DNA from: Microcebus murinus
Taxonomy: Eukaryota; Chordata; Mammalia; Primates; Cheirogaleidae
DNA length: 64,000 bases
Direction: 5' to 3'
Assembly: GCF_040939455.1 (NCBI RefSeq)
Contig: NC_134106.1
Coordinates: 74,035,001-74,099,000 of the forward strand
Below are positions 24,600-64,000 of this stretch, one piece after another. The notes below the pieces were generated by a model that saw nothing but the letters and a program-made list of their open reading frames with translations, did no database searches and was not told the origin of the DNA. Numbering within the stretch: position 1 is the stretch's first letter; each line of letters opens with the position of its first letter. The position numbers and the translations under genes are program-made.

Positions 24600-26315
24600 T
24601 TTAATATTTATTGGTCATTAGAATATCCTATTTATGGAAACATTTTTCAAGGATTTGTCTCATTTGTTAATTCAGTTGACTGTCTTTTTCATGTTGATTT
24701 GTAGGCATTTCATATATTTAGGGGATTTGAATCCTTTATTGGGTATACGTATTACAACTATCTTTGCCTGTTCATTGGCTTGCCTTTTCACTCTGTTAAT
24801 GGTTTATTTTTTACCTCAGTTTCCTGTGTAGTTGGGACTATAGGCATGCACAACCACACTTGGCTAATTTTTTTTTTTTTTTTTTTTAGAGACAGTGTCC
24901 CACTGTGTTGTTCAAGCTGGTATGGTGTATTTTGATGAACAGAACAGAAATTCTTAATTTTAATGTAGTCCAATTTATCAACTTTTTATGATTAGTACTT
25001 TTGGGGTTTTAAAAAAAATATTTGCCTGTTGCAGTGTCCTCCAGAGTTGTTCTTCTAAGTTTTCCTTTGTAAACATTATTATTTAGCTATAGCATTGAGA
25101 TCCATAATTCATCCAATATTGATTTCTTATACAAGATGAATGTTAGATGTCAAGACCTATGTATATTTTTCTATTTGGAAAACCAATCCACTTAACATCA
25201 AAAAAAGATCACCTTTTCCCTATTGCATTGCAGCATCAGCTTTGTCATAGATCAAGGATTATTTATGCAGGGGTCTATTAAATTGAATTTCTATTCTGTT
25301 CCACTGGCCTGTTTTTCAATCCTGTGCAAATACTATACTATTTAATTATTATTGCTCAATAATAGGTCTTGCTGTAAGTACTCCAAAGCTCTAAGTCTTC
25401 TGGCTTTGTTTTTCTTCTTTAAGATTATATTGGCTATTTACTGTCCTTTGTGTTTCCATGAAAATTTAAGAATGAGCCTATCAATTTCCACAAAGGCCTG
25501 ATAGTAGTTCAAATGGGATTTCACATAATTTATAAATCAATTTGGGGGATTTTCCGTTTTTACAGTATAAAGTCATCCAGATGAATACTTAGGTCTTCTT
25601 TAATTTCTTTCAATAATATTTTATAGTTTTAAATTTAGTAATCTTACATATTTTTGTTATATTTTTCCTAGACATTTTAACTTTTTAATGGTACTATAAA
25701 TAGCATTTTAAAAAACATTCACTTTTCATTGGTTTATTTCCATTACATGAAAATATAATTGATTTTTGCATATTGACCATTGTTTCTAGTGCCCTTACCA
25801 AATTCACATGTTAATTATAGTTATTTGTAGATTTCTTTGGATCTTCTACATATGCAATCATGTCATCTCTCAATAATTATATAGTTTTATTCATCCTTGT
25901 CTCATTTCTAGTCTCAGGGGGTACTTTTCCATATTTCATCATTAGGTATGATGTTCGCTCTAAATTTTTTGGAGGGAGAATATTCATTATGAGATTAAGA
26001 AAATTTTCTCCTATTTTTGATTTGATGAGATGTTTTTTTTAAAAAATCATGAATGGGTATTGGGGTTAATCAAATGCTTTTTCTATATATATTTAGTTGA
26101 TCACAAGTGAATTTTTCCCCTTTATCCTATTAATGTGGTAGATTGCATTGGTTGCTCTTAAAATGCTAAACAAAGCTTCTGTTCCTGGAATAATCTCATT
26201 CTGTCATGATGTATTATTCTATTATATATACAACTGATTCAATTTGCTGATATTTTATTTAGAATTTTTGCATCTATATTTATGTAAGAGTGTGGCTTGT
26301 AATTTTTCTTTTTCT
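24600..26315 (-). repeat. Antisense L1M ORF2 fragment with a nested Alu piece
   Basis: AGTCCAATTTATCAACTTTT, CTATTCTGTTCCACTGGCC, TTAGGTCTTCTTTAATTTCT and GCAATCATGTCATCTCTC follow reverse L1 ORF2 in order. A partial antisense Alu (about 24815-24920) is inserted. It has stops throughout. Confidence 0.8.
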
Positions 26316-26656
<341 letters not shown>

Positions 26657-26801
26657 CATCTGTCAATTTTAACATGGCTCTTTTAAAGATAGTCCTTTGT
26701 TTCTCCAGGTGCTTTAAGATTTTTTTCTTTGTATTTGATTTTCAGCAGTGGGACTATGTAATTTGTCTAATTAGGGGGTTTTTAATTACAAATCTTTCTT
26801 T

Positions 26802-27135
<334 letters not shown>

Positions 27136-27147
27136 AAATCTTTCTTT

Positions 27148-28109
27148 AAAATTTATTTCTCCCAACACTGGACTTCTGATTGTTTCAGGCCCTCTTCCTC
27201 AGCCTGTGCTCAGAATCAGCAAATGCCTCTAAAAAAATAAATAATCATTTACACTGTCTCATCTCTCAAACCATTCTTCCCTCTCTGAGATTTTAGTCCA
27301 TCTCATGGTCCTTCCTTCCACAGCTCTCTGATGTGTTCTAGAATATAATTTTCATAATTTATCTGACTAATCCCCCAATTATAGTGGGGACTTTGACCTG
27401 TTGTAAACTATTACACCCTAACCAGAAAAGCAAGTCTTAGCCTTCCTCATTTAGTCTCAATTTGGGAGGAGATTTTGTATGACAGAATAAAATTGAACAA
27501 ATTACTGAATTTTGGCATTGAAATTTTGTCCATCCACCCACATAATGCTTGAAATATAATATACTCAAGTTGTCATATAGCTTTGTATTCTGCCAGGGGA
27601 AGAAGCTTATTACACCCTCAGTAAGGATACTCCTAGTACCTTTGAGAAGTTTGCTTTGAGGTGCAATCTAACGGAGAACTTTCTATTGCTATATGACTTT
27701 CACCCCTTGTTCTAGACACTTCATAGGATAAAAGCTAGGCAAAATCTGGTCCCTCTACTATATGCAGTGCTACAAATATTGGAGACTTCAATCATGTCTT
27801 TATAATTAAATTAACCATTTCTTAAACTGTCTCTATTTCAGACAGTTTGTGAGTCCATTCACCATTTTGTATGCCTTTCTCAGAACCCGTCTCATTGTAT
27901 CTTTGTCTCACATTTTTTATATATTTCTGCTAAGTTACAACCTATCCCATATTTGTAAGGTCCTGACAACAAACCCCACTTATCCCTTTAATATTTTATG
28001 GATTTCTTTCCCATCATAGAAGTAAAAGTAGATGAACATGAAGTCAAAGAGAAGTAGTTTCACATGACAGTCAGCATGGGCTAATCCATGTCCTAACTTC
28101 TGTGCACAG
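27148..28109. other. Sequence directly upstream of the first VINAC1 coding exon
   Basis: No repeat or exon was recognised and there is no CpG-rich promoter. The last bases (CCTAACTTCTGTGCACAG) look like a branch point and splice acceptor, so this is probably the end of a 5' UTR intron rather than a promoter. Confidence 0.45.
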
Positions 28110-28119
28110 ACTGGCAGAG

Positions 28120-54351
<26,232 letters not shown>

Positions 54352-55260
54352 AAGCTAAGAGGTAGTTTCCAAGCCACACTCTCTCTCCTCTGGCCCTGAG
54401 ACTCTGGCAGCTTGTGGGGTCACAGAGAGACATGTGGGTTGGGTGGGTGCAGTGTGGCCAGGGCCCAGCCTGGCACAAGGCGGCCCCCAAAACTTACTTG
54501 TTTATATGTCCCTGGGGCTCTGGTGAGGCTGACTTCCTCCTGGGAAGGACATGTAGGTTTCTGGAACATCGCATATAAACTGTGGAAGGTAGTCGGGGGG
54601 CACATCCAAGGACCATTAGCTGAAGCCTTTATGAAGATGTTGCATTGCAAGAACATTCCCAGAATGTTCTTCAGGGAGCCAGGAGCTGAAAGACTTATGG
54701 GTTAGATTGGATGGTCATTCAGAGCCCCCTTGATCAGATATGTGGGCATTGTTCAAATTCTGAGGATGTGGGGACACGGGGTCCTAGGCGGGGTGTAGGG
54801 CGCAAGGGCTGTGAGTCGGGAGCTGCTGAGCTCCAGCGTTATTTGTTGAATCTGGGTTTGGCATTTGAAAGGGAGAGGGACGGTTGGGAGCTAAGGGATT
54901 GCCAGAGTCAGTAGGAATTTTTCATTTCTTCAGCATCTTTCATAAAACCTTTTGATAAAGGATCCAGGGGAGGGAGAATGAGGAGACCAGCAATCTTTTC
55001 CTGAGAGGCCGGATCTTGCGGCCGAGAACAGAGACCTGAGCCTTGGGTGGGGGGCCGAGGAAGGAGGCTGGGGGTGCAGGCTGGGGGTGGGGGTGCCCTG
55101 AAGGCAGGGGCAGGGTCTTGCTTGTTTGGAGGACATTGGGCAAGCCTCCTAGATTCTGGTGCAGCCCTCAGGGAGGAGAGGCCACCCAGGCATAGGTTGA
55201 GACTGAATTTCCCACAGTCTGGTGGGATGGTGCCTTGGGTTTATAGTAAATAAAGACAAA
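54352..55260 (+). other. VINAC1: Probable VINAC1 3' UTR
   Basis: Unique sequence follows the stop. The first AATAAA downstream (55249-55254, in GTAAATAAAGACAAAG) is followed by a T-rich stretch and then an L1 fragment. This is a plausible end, giving a 3' UTR of about 0.9 kb. Confidence 0.55.
55249..55254 (+). terminator. VINAC1: Candidate polyadenylation signal AATAAA for VINAC1
   Basis: First canonical hexamer after the stop codon, with TTTTTTACGCTTTTTTTTT 10-25 bp downstream as a possible U-rich element. Not verified by transcript data. Confidence 0.5.
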
Positions 55261-55800
55261 GATTTTTTACGCTTTTTTTTTAGCAGGGTACAATTTGATG
55301 AGTTTTGACATATACACCCCCATGAAACCATCACCACAGATAAGTCCCCAAAGTATCCTCATGCCCGTTTGTAACCGTTCCCTCCTGCCCCTCACTGCCT
55401 GCAACCTAGTCCCTACGATGACTGGTATGCTGACACTTCAAGATCCGTTTGCATTTTCGAGAATTTTATAAAATTGGTATCATACATCAAGGATTCTTGC
55501 CCCCACCCTGCTTCTTTCATTCAGCATAATTACTCTGACATTCACCCATGTTGCTGCGTGTATCAGTGACTCATTCCTTTTCACTGCCCAGTAATATTTC
55601 ATTATATGGATATACCCCAATTGGTGTATCCTTTCTCCTGGTGACAGACATTTGAGTTGCTTACAGTTTGGGACTGTAACAAATAAATCTGCTGTGACCA
55701 TTCCATGCAAGTCCTTGTACAAGCAAATGCCTCTATAGCTTTTTAAAAATGTCTATAGGAATGGAACAATTGGATGGTAGTGTAGATGAATGTTTAACTC
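55261..55800 (-). repeat. Antisense L1M 3' end and ORF2 piece
   Basis: CAATTTGATGAGTTTTGACA, CCCATGAAACCATCACCACA, TTCATTCAGCATAATTACTC and ATTTCATTATATGGATATAC follow reverse L1M. Confidence 0.75.
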
Positions 55801-57314
55801 ACTGTTCCCTCTTCTTAAAATGCCCCACTCCCTGCTCCGGTCCAAACTGATATTCATCTTACAGGACTCAAAGCAATTGTCTTCTCCTCTGTGAGGCATT
55901 TCTTTAAACTCCACCACCACCACCACCCACACACAGACAGTAACAATTCTACTCAGAATCCCACAAGCCCTTCCTGGGGGCTTTCTGTGTGCCCTTCTCC
56001 AGCTTCTCCAAGCCTCCATGTAATCCATAGGACACAGTTTGTTCTCGCTCCCGCCTCCCTTGCCACCCTCAGCCTTCCCCACCCGGTTCCCGTTCTCTTG
56101 CTCAGATCCAGCCACACTGGCCTCATTGCATTTCTGCGAGTGTAGACGTGTCCCTTTCAGACTTGGGGCCTTTGCACGGCTGTTTTTTCTCCCTGGAAAA
56201 CATCTCCTCTCAGAATTCAGATTTTAGCTTTAAAAAAAACAAACACTTTCTTAATCCACTACGCGAGGCACCGTATTTTTGGAGTACTCTGTCTCTTCTT
56301 TTCTTTTCTTTTTAGCACTTGTCACAATTTGTATTATTGGTGTGATCTTGTGATTTCCTCTCTCACCCTTCTAGACTGGGAGAACTACAAGTAGTCTGTA
56401 TCTTTTTTGTTGTTATTTTGTTTTTGTTGTCTTATCATTTTACCCCTAGAACCCAGCACAGAGCCTGAGGCTCCCGCGAGTTTGTGAGGATGGATGTTGT
56501 TCTCTGTTTGGCCTCCAGATGGCGACCAGACTCAGAGACTGACTCAGGTAGAGGCCACGTTCCCCACTGGAAGACTGGCTGGGGTAGGTACCTGTGGCCC
56601 AGTAGCCCTGAGAAGTGGCAATCGGCACACTTTAATTCCATGCTGAACTCCTGTCAGCCTCCTCTACACAACTGTAAGCTCAAAGCCCAACTGATCCGTT
56701 TGCGGCTGAATCCCCATAAAAGACCTTCCTGGATAATCTTGCACACCGTGCAGAAAACTATGCTATGGACTCCTTTCATTTTTCCTGCATATCCAGTCAA
56801 TAAACAGAAATATTAATATAATCACCACTCAGTAGCAAAGGTCCAGATTTATAGAACCATGATGGAGTCCCAGTTTCTCCATTTCTGGATATTTCCTGAT
56901 AGGAAATTTCTGGATTGGAAGCGGGGCCGTGTGATGGGCTCCACAGGCCCTAGGAGCTCCCACTCCCAAAGACCCATCACAGTAGAGTGCACCTGTAATC
57001 CACAGTGTTCGCATGCACATATGTGCAACTTTAATTTTACGTAAACATAATGGAAATATTTAATAATTTTGCTCTTGAAATCATACATTCACCTTTACAA
57101 TTTTCTTATAACATTTTGAAACCAAAGTCCTTTTCGAAGTCTCAAACATTTTCGTAGATTTTTGACAAAGCTGGGGGACCTGGGCTGTGCACACACCTGG
57201 TGGTTAAAGGCCCCTGACTTGGATGGAGCTTCAGTCTGTAGCTCTGCCTGAGCTCCCGCTGCGGGAAAGAGCTCCCACTGGGAGCCCTGGGGAGAAAGAG
57301 ACAAAGAGCAAGAG
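55801..57314. other. Intergenic stretch with an L2 tail
   Basis: 56300-56480 resembles a sense L2 3' region (TAGACTGGGAGAACTACAAG, CCTAGAACCCAGCACAGAGCC). A (CCA)n patch is near 55910-55926. No gene recognised. Confidence 0.55.
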
Positions 57315-57328
57315 AGTCCCCAGTGCTG

Positions 57329-57434
57329 GGGGATGGTTATGCTGGAAACTCAGACTTGTGGGGGGAGGGGGAAAAGGGCATTTATTGAAACCTTAAAATC
57401 TGTACCCCCATAATATGCTGAAATAAAAAAAAAA
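57329..57434 (+). mobile_element. 5'-truncated L1 insertion (106 bp) with 14-bp TSD
   Basis: AGTCCCCAGTGCTG occurs at 57315-57328 and 57435-57448. The insert contains a G-rich purine tract (GGGGGGAGGGGGAAAAGGGC), then CTGTACCCCCATAATATGCT, GAAATAAAA and poly(A): the layout of an L1 3' UTR end. The clean TSD implies a fairly recent event. Confidence 0.85.
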
Positions 57435-58160
57435 AGTCCCCAGTGCTGCAGAGAGGACAGACAGCCTGTCAAACGGGGCACACAGAGGACAGTGCAGGGG
57501 TGTGACAGACAGAGTGGAGAAGATGCCTGCAAAGGAGCCTTGACCACCACCAAGCCACGGAGTTTGGATTCTCATACAGAGGAGGAAGTCATGGAGGGCT
57601 TTGAAGCCAATGAGTGGCAGGGTAATAGCTGCATTTTATGACAAACTGGTTGTCCCGTAGAGGACTTGCTGTGCTCCTTCCTCCTTTGAGGTAAGATTGA
57701 GGAGTAGGATCCAGCAACCTCACCCCAACTGCAGCCAGAGTGTCTCTGCTTTTGTCCATGTTGTACACTGCAGTTTCACATAAATGTTTCCTTTGGAAAA
57801 TGTAGACTATAAACTATAAGACAGGGTCTTTTTGTTCAGTAAGGAACCAAGAATTGGCCTTAAGTAGGTGCTCAATAACTGTTCATTGAATTAATATGAA
57901 TATGTGATACAGGGGATTGATTCGAGTGTTATGATAGTTTGGATTATTATTCAGCAATTATTCGCCCTCCTGCCCCTCCTGCTGGGCACAGAGTGTCTGT
58001 CCCTGGATGGAGATGTTAGCGATGTCAGTCTCAGCTGTGAAACTGGCCTTGGTGAGGGCATGTTATTGGATATGAAATGTGCTTGTATAGTTGGGTTTAC
58101 CCTTTTATGCTCTTGCATTTTGTGATAAGAATGTACCTTGATTAGCTGCTGGCCGAGGAG
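57435..58160. other. Intergenic stretch, old L2 tail
   Basis: GTGCTCAATAACTGTTCATTGAA near 57868-57890 is an L2-type end. Nothing else recognised. Confidence 0.5.
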
Positions 58161-59860
58161 AGTAAGATCTGGCCTTAACTGCAGCTTGACAAATGTATAC
58201 ACCTGTGTGAGCACCCATGTGCAAGCTATAGGCCATCTTCCGTGTCTCCTGAAAGTTCCTTGTGCCCCTTTACTGTGAACTTTCTCCCATACCTGGCCAC
58301 AGGCAACCTCTGTTCTGTTTTTGGTAACTACAGATTCATTTAGACTGCTCTAAAACTTCACATAAAAGGAACCATATGGTAACTGCTGTTTTATGTCAGA
58401 ATTCTTTCATTCCCATTTTTGAGATACATCCATGTTGCTTTGTGTTATCAGTAGCTTTTACTTTTTATTAATATCACTGAATAATATTGCATTTGTGGAG
58501 ATAGCATAATTTTCTTCATCCATTTACATGTTATAGATAATTGGATTCTTTGCAGGTTTTTGCTATTTTGAATAATGTATGAACATACAAGACTTTGGAC
58601 ATACATTTTTATTTCTCTTGAAAAAATTCAGTAGTCCCCTCTTATCTGCAGGGGATATGTTCCAAGACCCTCAGTGGATGTTTGAAATCATGGATAGTAC
58701 CAAACCCTACACATACTATGCTTTCTTCGATACATACATGCCTATAATAAAGTTTAATTTACAAATTAGACACAGTAAGAGATTAACAACTGACAATAAA
58801 ATAGAACAATTATAACAATATATTGTAATAAAAGTAAAACGAGAATGACTCGAACACAAGCGTCAGAATACCACAACAGTCAACGTGATAACTGAGCCAG
58901 CTACTAAGTGACTAACGGGGGCGGGGGGCACATCTACAGTGTGGAGAACACTGGACAAGGATGATTCTTGTCTTTGGTGGGATGGAGATGGACAGCGAGA
59001 GATTTTTCACGCTATTGAGACCAGCATGCAATTTAAATCTTATAAATTATTTATTTCTGGAATTATTTATTCCATTGAATATTTTTGGACTGCAGTTGAC
59101 TGTGGGTAACTGAAAATTTGGAAAGTGAAACGTTGGATAAGGGACTACCATAGCTCAAAGCGGAATTGTTGAATCAAATGGTAATTGTGTTCTTACTTGT
59201 ATAGGAAACTACCAAACTATTTTCAAAAGTGGTTGTACCATTTTACATTCCCCCCACTTGACAATGCCAGCTTATAAATTTATTCATTCTCAACGGTGTG
59301 TCATGGCATCTCATGGTGGTTTAATTTGCATTTCCTTAATGACTGATAATATTAAGCATCTTTTCTGGTGCTTATTGAGCATTTGTATATCTTTTTCTTT
59401 GCACATATTTTTTGGTGGTTTATTTCCTTAACAATGAGTTATAAAAGTTTCTTACGTATCCTAAAAACGAGTCCTTAGTATTGTAAATATTTTTCTCCTA
59501 GTCTGGGGCTTGCTTCTTTGCTTTCATAATGGTGTGTTATAAGTAGCAGAAATTAAAAGTTTTTGGTGAAATTAAGTTTATTAATTTTTCCTTCATTTCA
59601 TGCTTTGTAAAGTTTGTTATATCTGAGAAGCCTATACCTACCCCAAGACTGCAAAGATTTTTTTCCTATTTTTTTTCCTAGAAGTGTGTATCTGTGTATA
59701 ATTTTAGCTTTTACATTTAGGTTTAAGATTCATTTCAAATTACTTTTTGCGTGTGGTTTTAGAAAAGGGTTGAGGTTTATTTATTAATTGTATATGACTA
59801 TTCAGTTGTTGCAGCACTATTTGTTGCAGTGACTACCCTTTCCCCATTGAATTACCTTGG
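58161..59860 (-). repeat. Antisense L1M fragment split by a Tigger element
   Basis: TATACACCTGTGTGAGCACC to TTTTATTTCTCTTG on the left, continued at 59153 by AGCTCAAAGCGGAATTGTTG, ATTTGCATTTCCTTAATGAC, CTATTTGTTGCAGTGACTAC, in reverse L1 order. Confidence 0.8.
58631..59152. mobile_element. Tigger/MER44-like DNA transposon (TcMar) nested in L1
   Basis: The left end is CAGTAGTCCCCTCTTATCTG and the right end GGATAAGGGACTACCA, an imperfect terminal inverted repeat. The interior has GATAACTGAGCCAGCTACTA, GTGACTAACG and TATTTATTTCTGGAATTATT, matching the MER44/Tigger7 style. No transposase frame. The L1 sequence resumes directly after it. Confidence 0.78.
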
Positions 59861-61430
59861 CATCTTCATGAAAATCAGTTGACCATACACGCATGGGCCA
59901 ACTTCTGGTTTCCCTATTCTGTTCCATTGGCTTATATGTCCATTCTTATGCTAATCCCATATTCTTTTGATTACTGTGGCTTTATAGTGAGTCTGACAAT
60001 CTCTGTAGTTCAATTGGAATGTTTAAATCATTACATTTAATAGAATTATGGATTTTTATTATTTGTTTTGCTCCTTTTTCTCCTCTTTTCCTGCCTTCTT
60101 TTGGATTCCTTGAGCATTTCTTTATGATTCCATTTTACCTCCCAATTGTCCTATAAGCTATACTTCTCTGGTTTATTTTTATAATAATTGCTGTGGGGGT
60201 TACAATATACATCATTACTTTATCACAGTCTACCTTCAAACAATATTGTACCACTTCATGTATTGTGTATCTTTTAAGAATACATTTCTATTTCCCTATC
60301 CTACATGCTGTTGTTGTCATACATATTTTCTAAACCTCACAATCCAGTTACTATATTTGCTTTACACAGTTAATTATCTTTCAAAGAAGTTTAAAAGTCT
60401 GACAACTTGTTTATATTTACCTGTATATTTACCATTTCTGATGTTTTTCATTCCTTTGTATCATTTACTTCTGGACGAAGAACTTCCTTTAACAGAAGTC
60501 TATAGGCTTATTTCTCTGTATATAATGTGTCTTTTGTTTCTGTCTCAAGTTTCTCTTGATCACTGATTTTTAGGAATTTGATTATGATGTGTCTTGGTGT
60601 GATTTCTTTGTTTATCCTACTTGGGATTCATTGAGCTTCATACATCTGAACTTATAGCTGTCATCAGGTTTTCAAAATTTTCTGCCATTATTCTTAAAAT
60701 ATTCTTTCTGCTACCCTTCAGCTCACTGGTTCTCCTCCTGGGAGTCCCATTATAAATATGTCAGACTGTGTGATGTTATCTCACAGGTCATTAACAGTGG
60801 TCTTTTTTTTTTTCATTCATCTTTTTTCTTTGTGTTGTTTTGGATACTTTTTATTGCTACATCTTCAAGTTCAATAATTTTTTTTGTGCAGTGTGTTACT
60901 CCAGGAAGTAAATTTTATTTTCAAATATTGTCTTTTTCAGCTTCAGAAGTTCTTTTTTTTTTAAAGAAAAAAATCTTTTATTTCCTTCTCATTATGCTTA
61001 TGTATTTCCTTAAATACTAGAATTTATTTATAATAGCTTTTTGAAATCTTTGTTGGCTTCATCATGCCTTAATTTCTGAGTATGTTCCTATTGACTGATT
61101 GTTTCTTGGTAAAAGATTATATTTGCCCATTTCTTGCATGTCTACCAATTTTTGGTTGGATGCTGGACATTGTGAATTTTATAGTGTTGAATGTATGGAT
61201 TTTATTGTTTTTCTTTAAAGAGTTTTGAGCTTTATTCTGAAAGGCAGTGAAGTTACCTGTGGTTCATTTTTACTATTTTGAGGTTTATTTTTAAGTTTGT
61301 TATATTGGATATAGAGTAGCCTCTACCTTTCTATCAAGGTATGGTCTTTTTGGAGTCTCTACTGAATTTCTCTCCTCTGGCTGGAGAAAATCTGAACAAT
61401 GCCCAGCTCTGTGAGAGTTCCTGGAACAGT
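59861..61430 (-). repeat. L1M/HAL1-like antisense 5'-region sequence
   Basis: TTGATTATGATGTGTCTTGG, TTCATTGAGCTTCATACATC, TTTTCTGCCATTATTCTTAA and ATGCTGGACATTGTGAATT follow the reversed ORF1-side part of old L1M or HAL1. Confidence 0.65.
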
Positions 61431-61840
61431 TTAACTGACACAGCTCCCCAGCCACCCTTCACCCAACCGTGTGGAGTTTTAATAGTCAACAAACCCTTAA
61501 GGAGACTCTTACAGAGATTTGTGGAGTCCTGTTTCTTCTAGCTCTTTCCTCTCCAGAACTCGGCCACACAGCTGCCTCTGCCTCCCACTTCCATCTTTGT
61601 CTCCATCCAGTGAGATTGCTGTGGGATTCCTGGGATCCTCCTCCCTGCTATGTGGAGCGATCATAGGGCTTACCTGTTTATTTTTCTTCTTCTATAAATC
61701 AATGTCCTTCACAGCCTGTTGTCCAATGAATAACAGAGTAATTTCATACATTTTGTCTAGTTTTCCAGTTGTTTAAGGCAGGGGAATAAGTCCAATCCCT
61801 GTTGCTACATCACAACCAGAAACAGAAGTCCTGTCCAGTG

Positions 61841-62174
61841 TTTTTTTTTTTTTTTTTTGAGACAGAGTCTTGCTTTGTTGCCCAGGCTAGAGTGAGTGCC
61901 ATGGCGTCAGCCTAGCTCACAGCAACCTCAAACTCCTGGGTTCAAGCAATCCTACTGCCTCAGCCTCCCAAGTAGCTGGGACTACAGGCATGCACCACCA
62001 TGCCCAGCTAATTTTTCTATACATATTAGTTGGCCAATTAATTTTTTTCTATTTATAGTAGAGACGGGGTCTTGCTCTTGCTCAGGCTGGTTTTGAACTC
62101 CTGACCTCGAGCAATCCGCCCGCCTCAGCCTCCCAAAGTGCTAGGATTACAGGCGTGAGCCACCGCGCCCGGCT
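61841..62174 (-). repeat. Alu SINE, strepsirrhine type, antisense, with TSD
   Basis: TGTCCAGTG at 61832-61840 and 62175-62183. It ends GAGCCACCGCGCCCGGCT. Confidence 0.94.
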
Positions 62175-62183
62175 TGTCCAGTG

Positions 62184-63050
62184 GTTTTAATCGGGGGATA
62201 TATGCATGTGTACAGATAGTGAAGTACAGAGACTGGACAGAAAAGGGGTACCTGGCGAAGCAAATTTTTAGAGGAAGGAGGAGACAAATCAAAATTGGAA
62301 AGTGGGAGGTAGGACAGATAGCACTTTCTCCGAAATGAAAAGAAGAAAATAAAAATTGGCAAAAGCCTAAGTAAGTCTGAAGATCAGAGAAGAGAGCTTG
62401 GAAAGGAGTCTCCGAAGAAACAAACAGGCAGGCAAGTCTTCCTCTCCCTCTCTTGATTGGTGTGTGATAAAATAGCACTCTGAAACTATAATACTCAGAT
62501 AACTTGTATATTGAGGAGAAGAAAAACAGCTTTCTTCTCCATTAACATTATAAGAAGACTTAGCGGCCTCCTGAGATGGTTTACACCTAATCCCAAACTG
62601 AGTATTAGGATGTTTCTCTGAAGTCCCTACATATAATTTTGAACTGGTACTTTTATCTTGATTATCTAGACCCAAAAGTAACTATTTCTAAAATGTATTC
62701 TGTGTACCGGATCCTTTAATATTAAAAACACCACAAAGCAGTATGATTTAATTCACTTTGCAGAAAGTTGTATTCAAAAAGTAGTTCATCTTAACCTTCT
62801 TCTCTGTAACTCGACACCTACTAGCATATGCTAAGTGCTCAATCTTTCTTAAATGAGTAAATGAGTCTGCATTTTGTAGATGAGGAAAGCAATGCTCTCT
62901 GAAGTCCTGACTTGTCCAGTGTTGCATTGTTCACAGAGAAGGCACCAGGTCTAGACTGTGCTAGCTCTTAAGAAGCTTCTGATAGTCAGAATTGCTTGAT
63001 AATTAAACCCAGTAATCTATTGGCCTCCCTTATTTAAGAAAGTGTGGGCT
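62184..63050. other. Intergenic stretch, possible MIR
   Basis: TAAGTGCTCAATCTTTC and GCATTTTGTAGATGAGGAAA (62831-62887) are MIR/L2-like. No gene recognised. Confidence 0.4.
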
Positions 63051-63347
63051 TTTTTGTTTGTTTTTTGAGACAAAGTCTTGCTCTGTTGCCCAGGTTAGAG
63101 TGCTGTGGCATCAGCCTAGCTCACAGCAACTTCAAACTTCTGGGCTCAAGTGATCCTCCTGCTTCGGCCTCCCAAGTAGCTGGGACTACCGGTGTGTGCC
63201 TCCACACCCAGCTATTTTTTTTCTATTTTGGAAGAGATGGGGTCTTGCTCTTGCTCAGGCTGGTCTTGAACCCCTGAGCTCAAGCGATTCTCCCAGTGCG
63301 GCCTCTCAGATTGCTAGTATTACAGGCATGAACCACTGCGCCTGGCC
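63051..63347 (-). repeat. Old Alu (AluJ-like), antisense
   Basis: TTTTTTGAGACAAAGTCTTGC to GAACCACTGCGCCTGGCC, diverged, lacking the lemur-type middle. Confidence 0.9.
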
Positions 63348-64000
63348 TAGAAATGTATTCTTGACCACTAAACATACTAGAACAGAAGCCAGAAAACATT
63401 TTTTAATGATATTTCCTGACCTTTGAGGGAAGCATGATTGCTCTCTGAAAGCCTTTGCTGAGATGAGATCCCATTTTGATCCTAAAGAGTTTCTGAGTAC
63501 ATTTGCTAGCAACTTCTCAGATCTATTAATAGAAAATTAATTTAAGCTAATGTAAGAGACACTTCCTGGAATATTGGAATGCAATATCAGGAAATAGGGC
63601 TTTAAATGCTGTTAATCTTTGTGGCTAAGTGAAGCACAATCTCTGTACCAAAGACAGATCAAAGGGCAAACAATTTAACAATAGCTATCCCCTTCTTTCA
63701 GGAAGGTCTAGGATGGGTTCCTTTTAAGCTTTTATATGTGTACATGGCTCCCCTATATTCTGTCTTTAAATGCTGAAGATTTATTAAAGCAAAGCATCAC
63801 ATTGCCAGACACATATTATTAGAAACATTTTTATTTAAATTCAGACAATAGAAAGGTATCACAGAAAAAAAATTACAGAAACTTGCAACAACAGAATGCA
63901 AATTGCAAAATTTATTAGTAAATTAGAAGGGGAAGAAAGATAGTCCTGATTTTACCAAGTGATTTGCTAGTCCTTAATAAAATAATTTATCAATTCAGCA
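63348..64000. other. Intergenic end of window, nothing recognised
   Basis: AT-rich sequence with no convincing exon or repeat boundary. Confidence 0.4.

Overview
The window is nuclear DNA of a strepsirrhine primate, most likely a lemur. The evidence is about a dozen Alu copies with the lemur-type middle (AAGAAATTAATTGGCCAACT followed by an ATATATA stretch), many old L1M, MIR, L2 and MaLR remnants, canonical GT-AG introns and one CpG island. There is no bacterial or viral gene organisation.

Left end (1-6500): the 5' part of TTL (tubulin-tyrosine ligase) on the minus strand. Coding exon 1 (5889-6045) lies in a strong CpG island (about 5400-6480) and exon 2 is at 2708-2786. The remaining exons lie beyond base 1. 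Introns hold MIRs, Alus and simple repeats.

Middle (6500-28100): no recognisable coding exon. It is a graveyard of L1M fragments, mostly antisense, with nested Alus, a MER1-like hAT element, and a 191-bp hAT MITE with terminal inverted repeats and an 8-bp target duplication. It also holds a nearly identical 201-bp duplicated L1 segment and a very small poly(A)-tailed retro-insertion.

Right half (28110-55260): a seven-exon plus-strand gene of the vinculin/alpha-catenin family. I identify it as VINAC1 (vinculin/alpha-catenin family member 1). From memory this is a gene in mouse next to Ttl and a pseudogene in human (VINAC1P). All seven coding exons join in frame with canonical splice sites and give 1415 codons from ATG 28120 to TAA 54349-54351. 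One exon of 3219 bp (38607-41825) carries 1073 codons. It contains one lesion, an in-frame TAA at 39777-39779 (codon 521), with clear alpha-catenin-like homology on both sides in the same frame. The locus is therefore either a very young pseudogene, a polymorphic null or sequence error, or a gene making a 520-residue head-only product. The predicted full product would be an actin-linked adhesion scaffold: vinculin/alpha-catenin head, middle bundles, an extra helical module and an alpha-catenin-like tail.

Right end (55260-64000): L1M fragments, a Tigger/MER44-like element inside an L1, L2 tails and two Alus. No further gene was seen.

TTL and VINAC1 are divergently arranged about 22 kb apart. 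The most interesting content is the near-intact VINAC1 with its single nonsense codon and giant fused exon.
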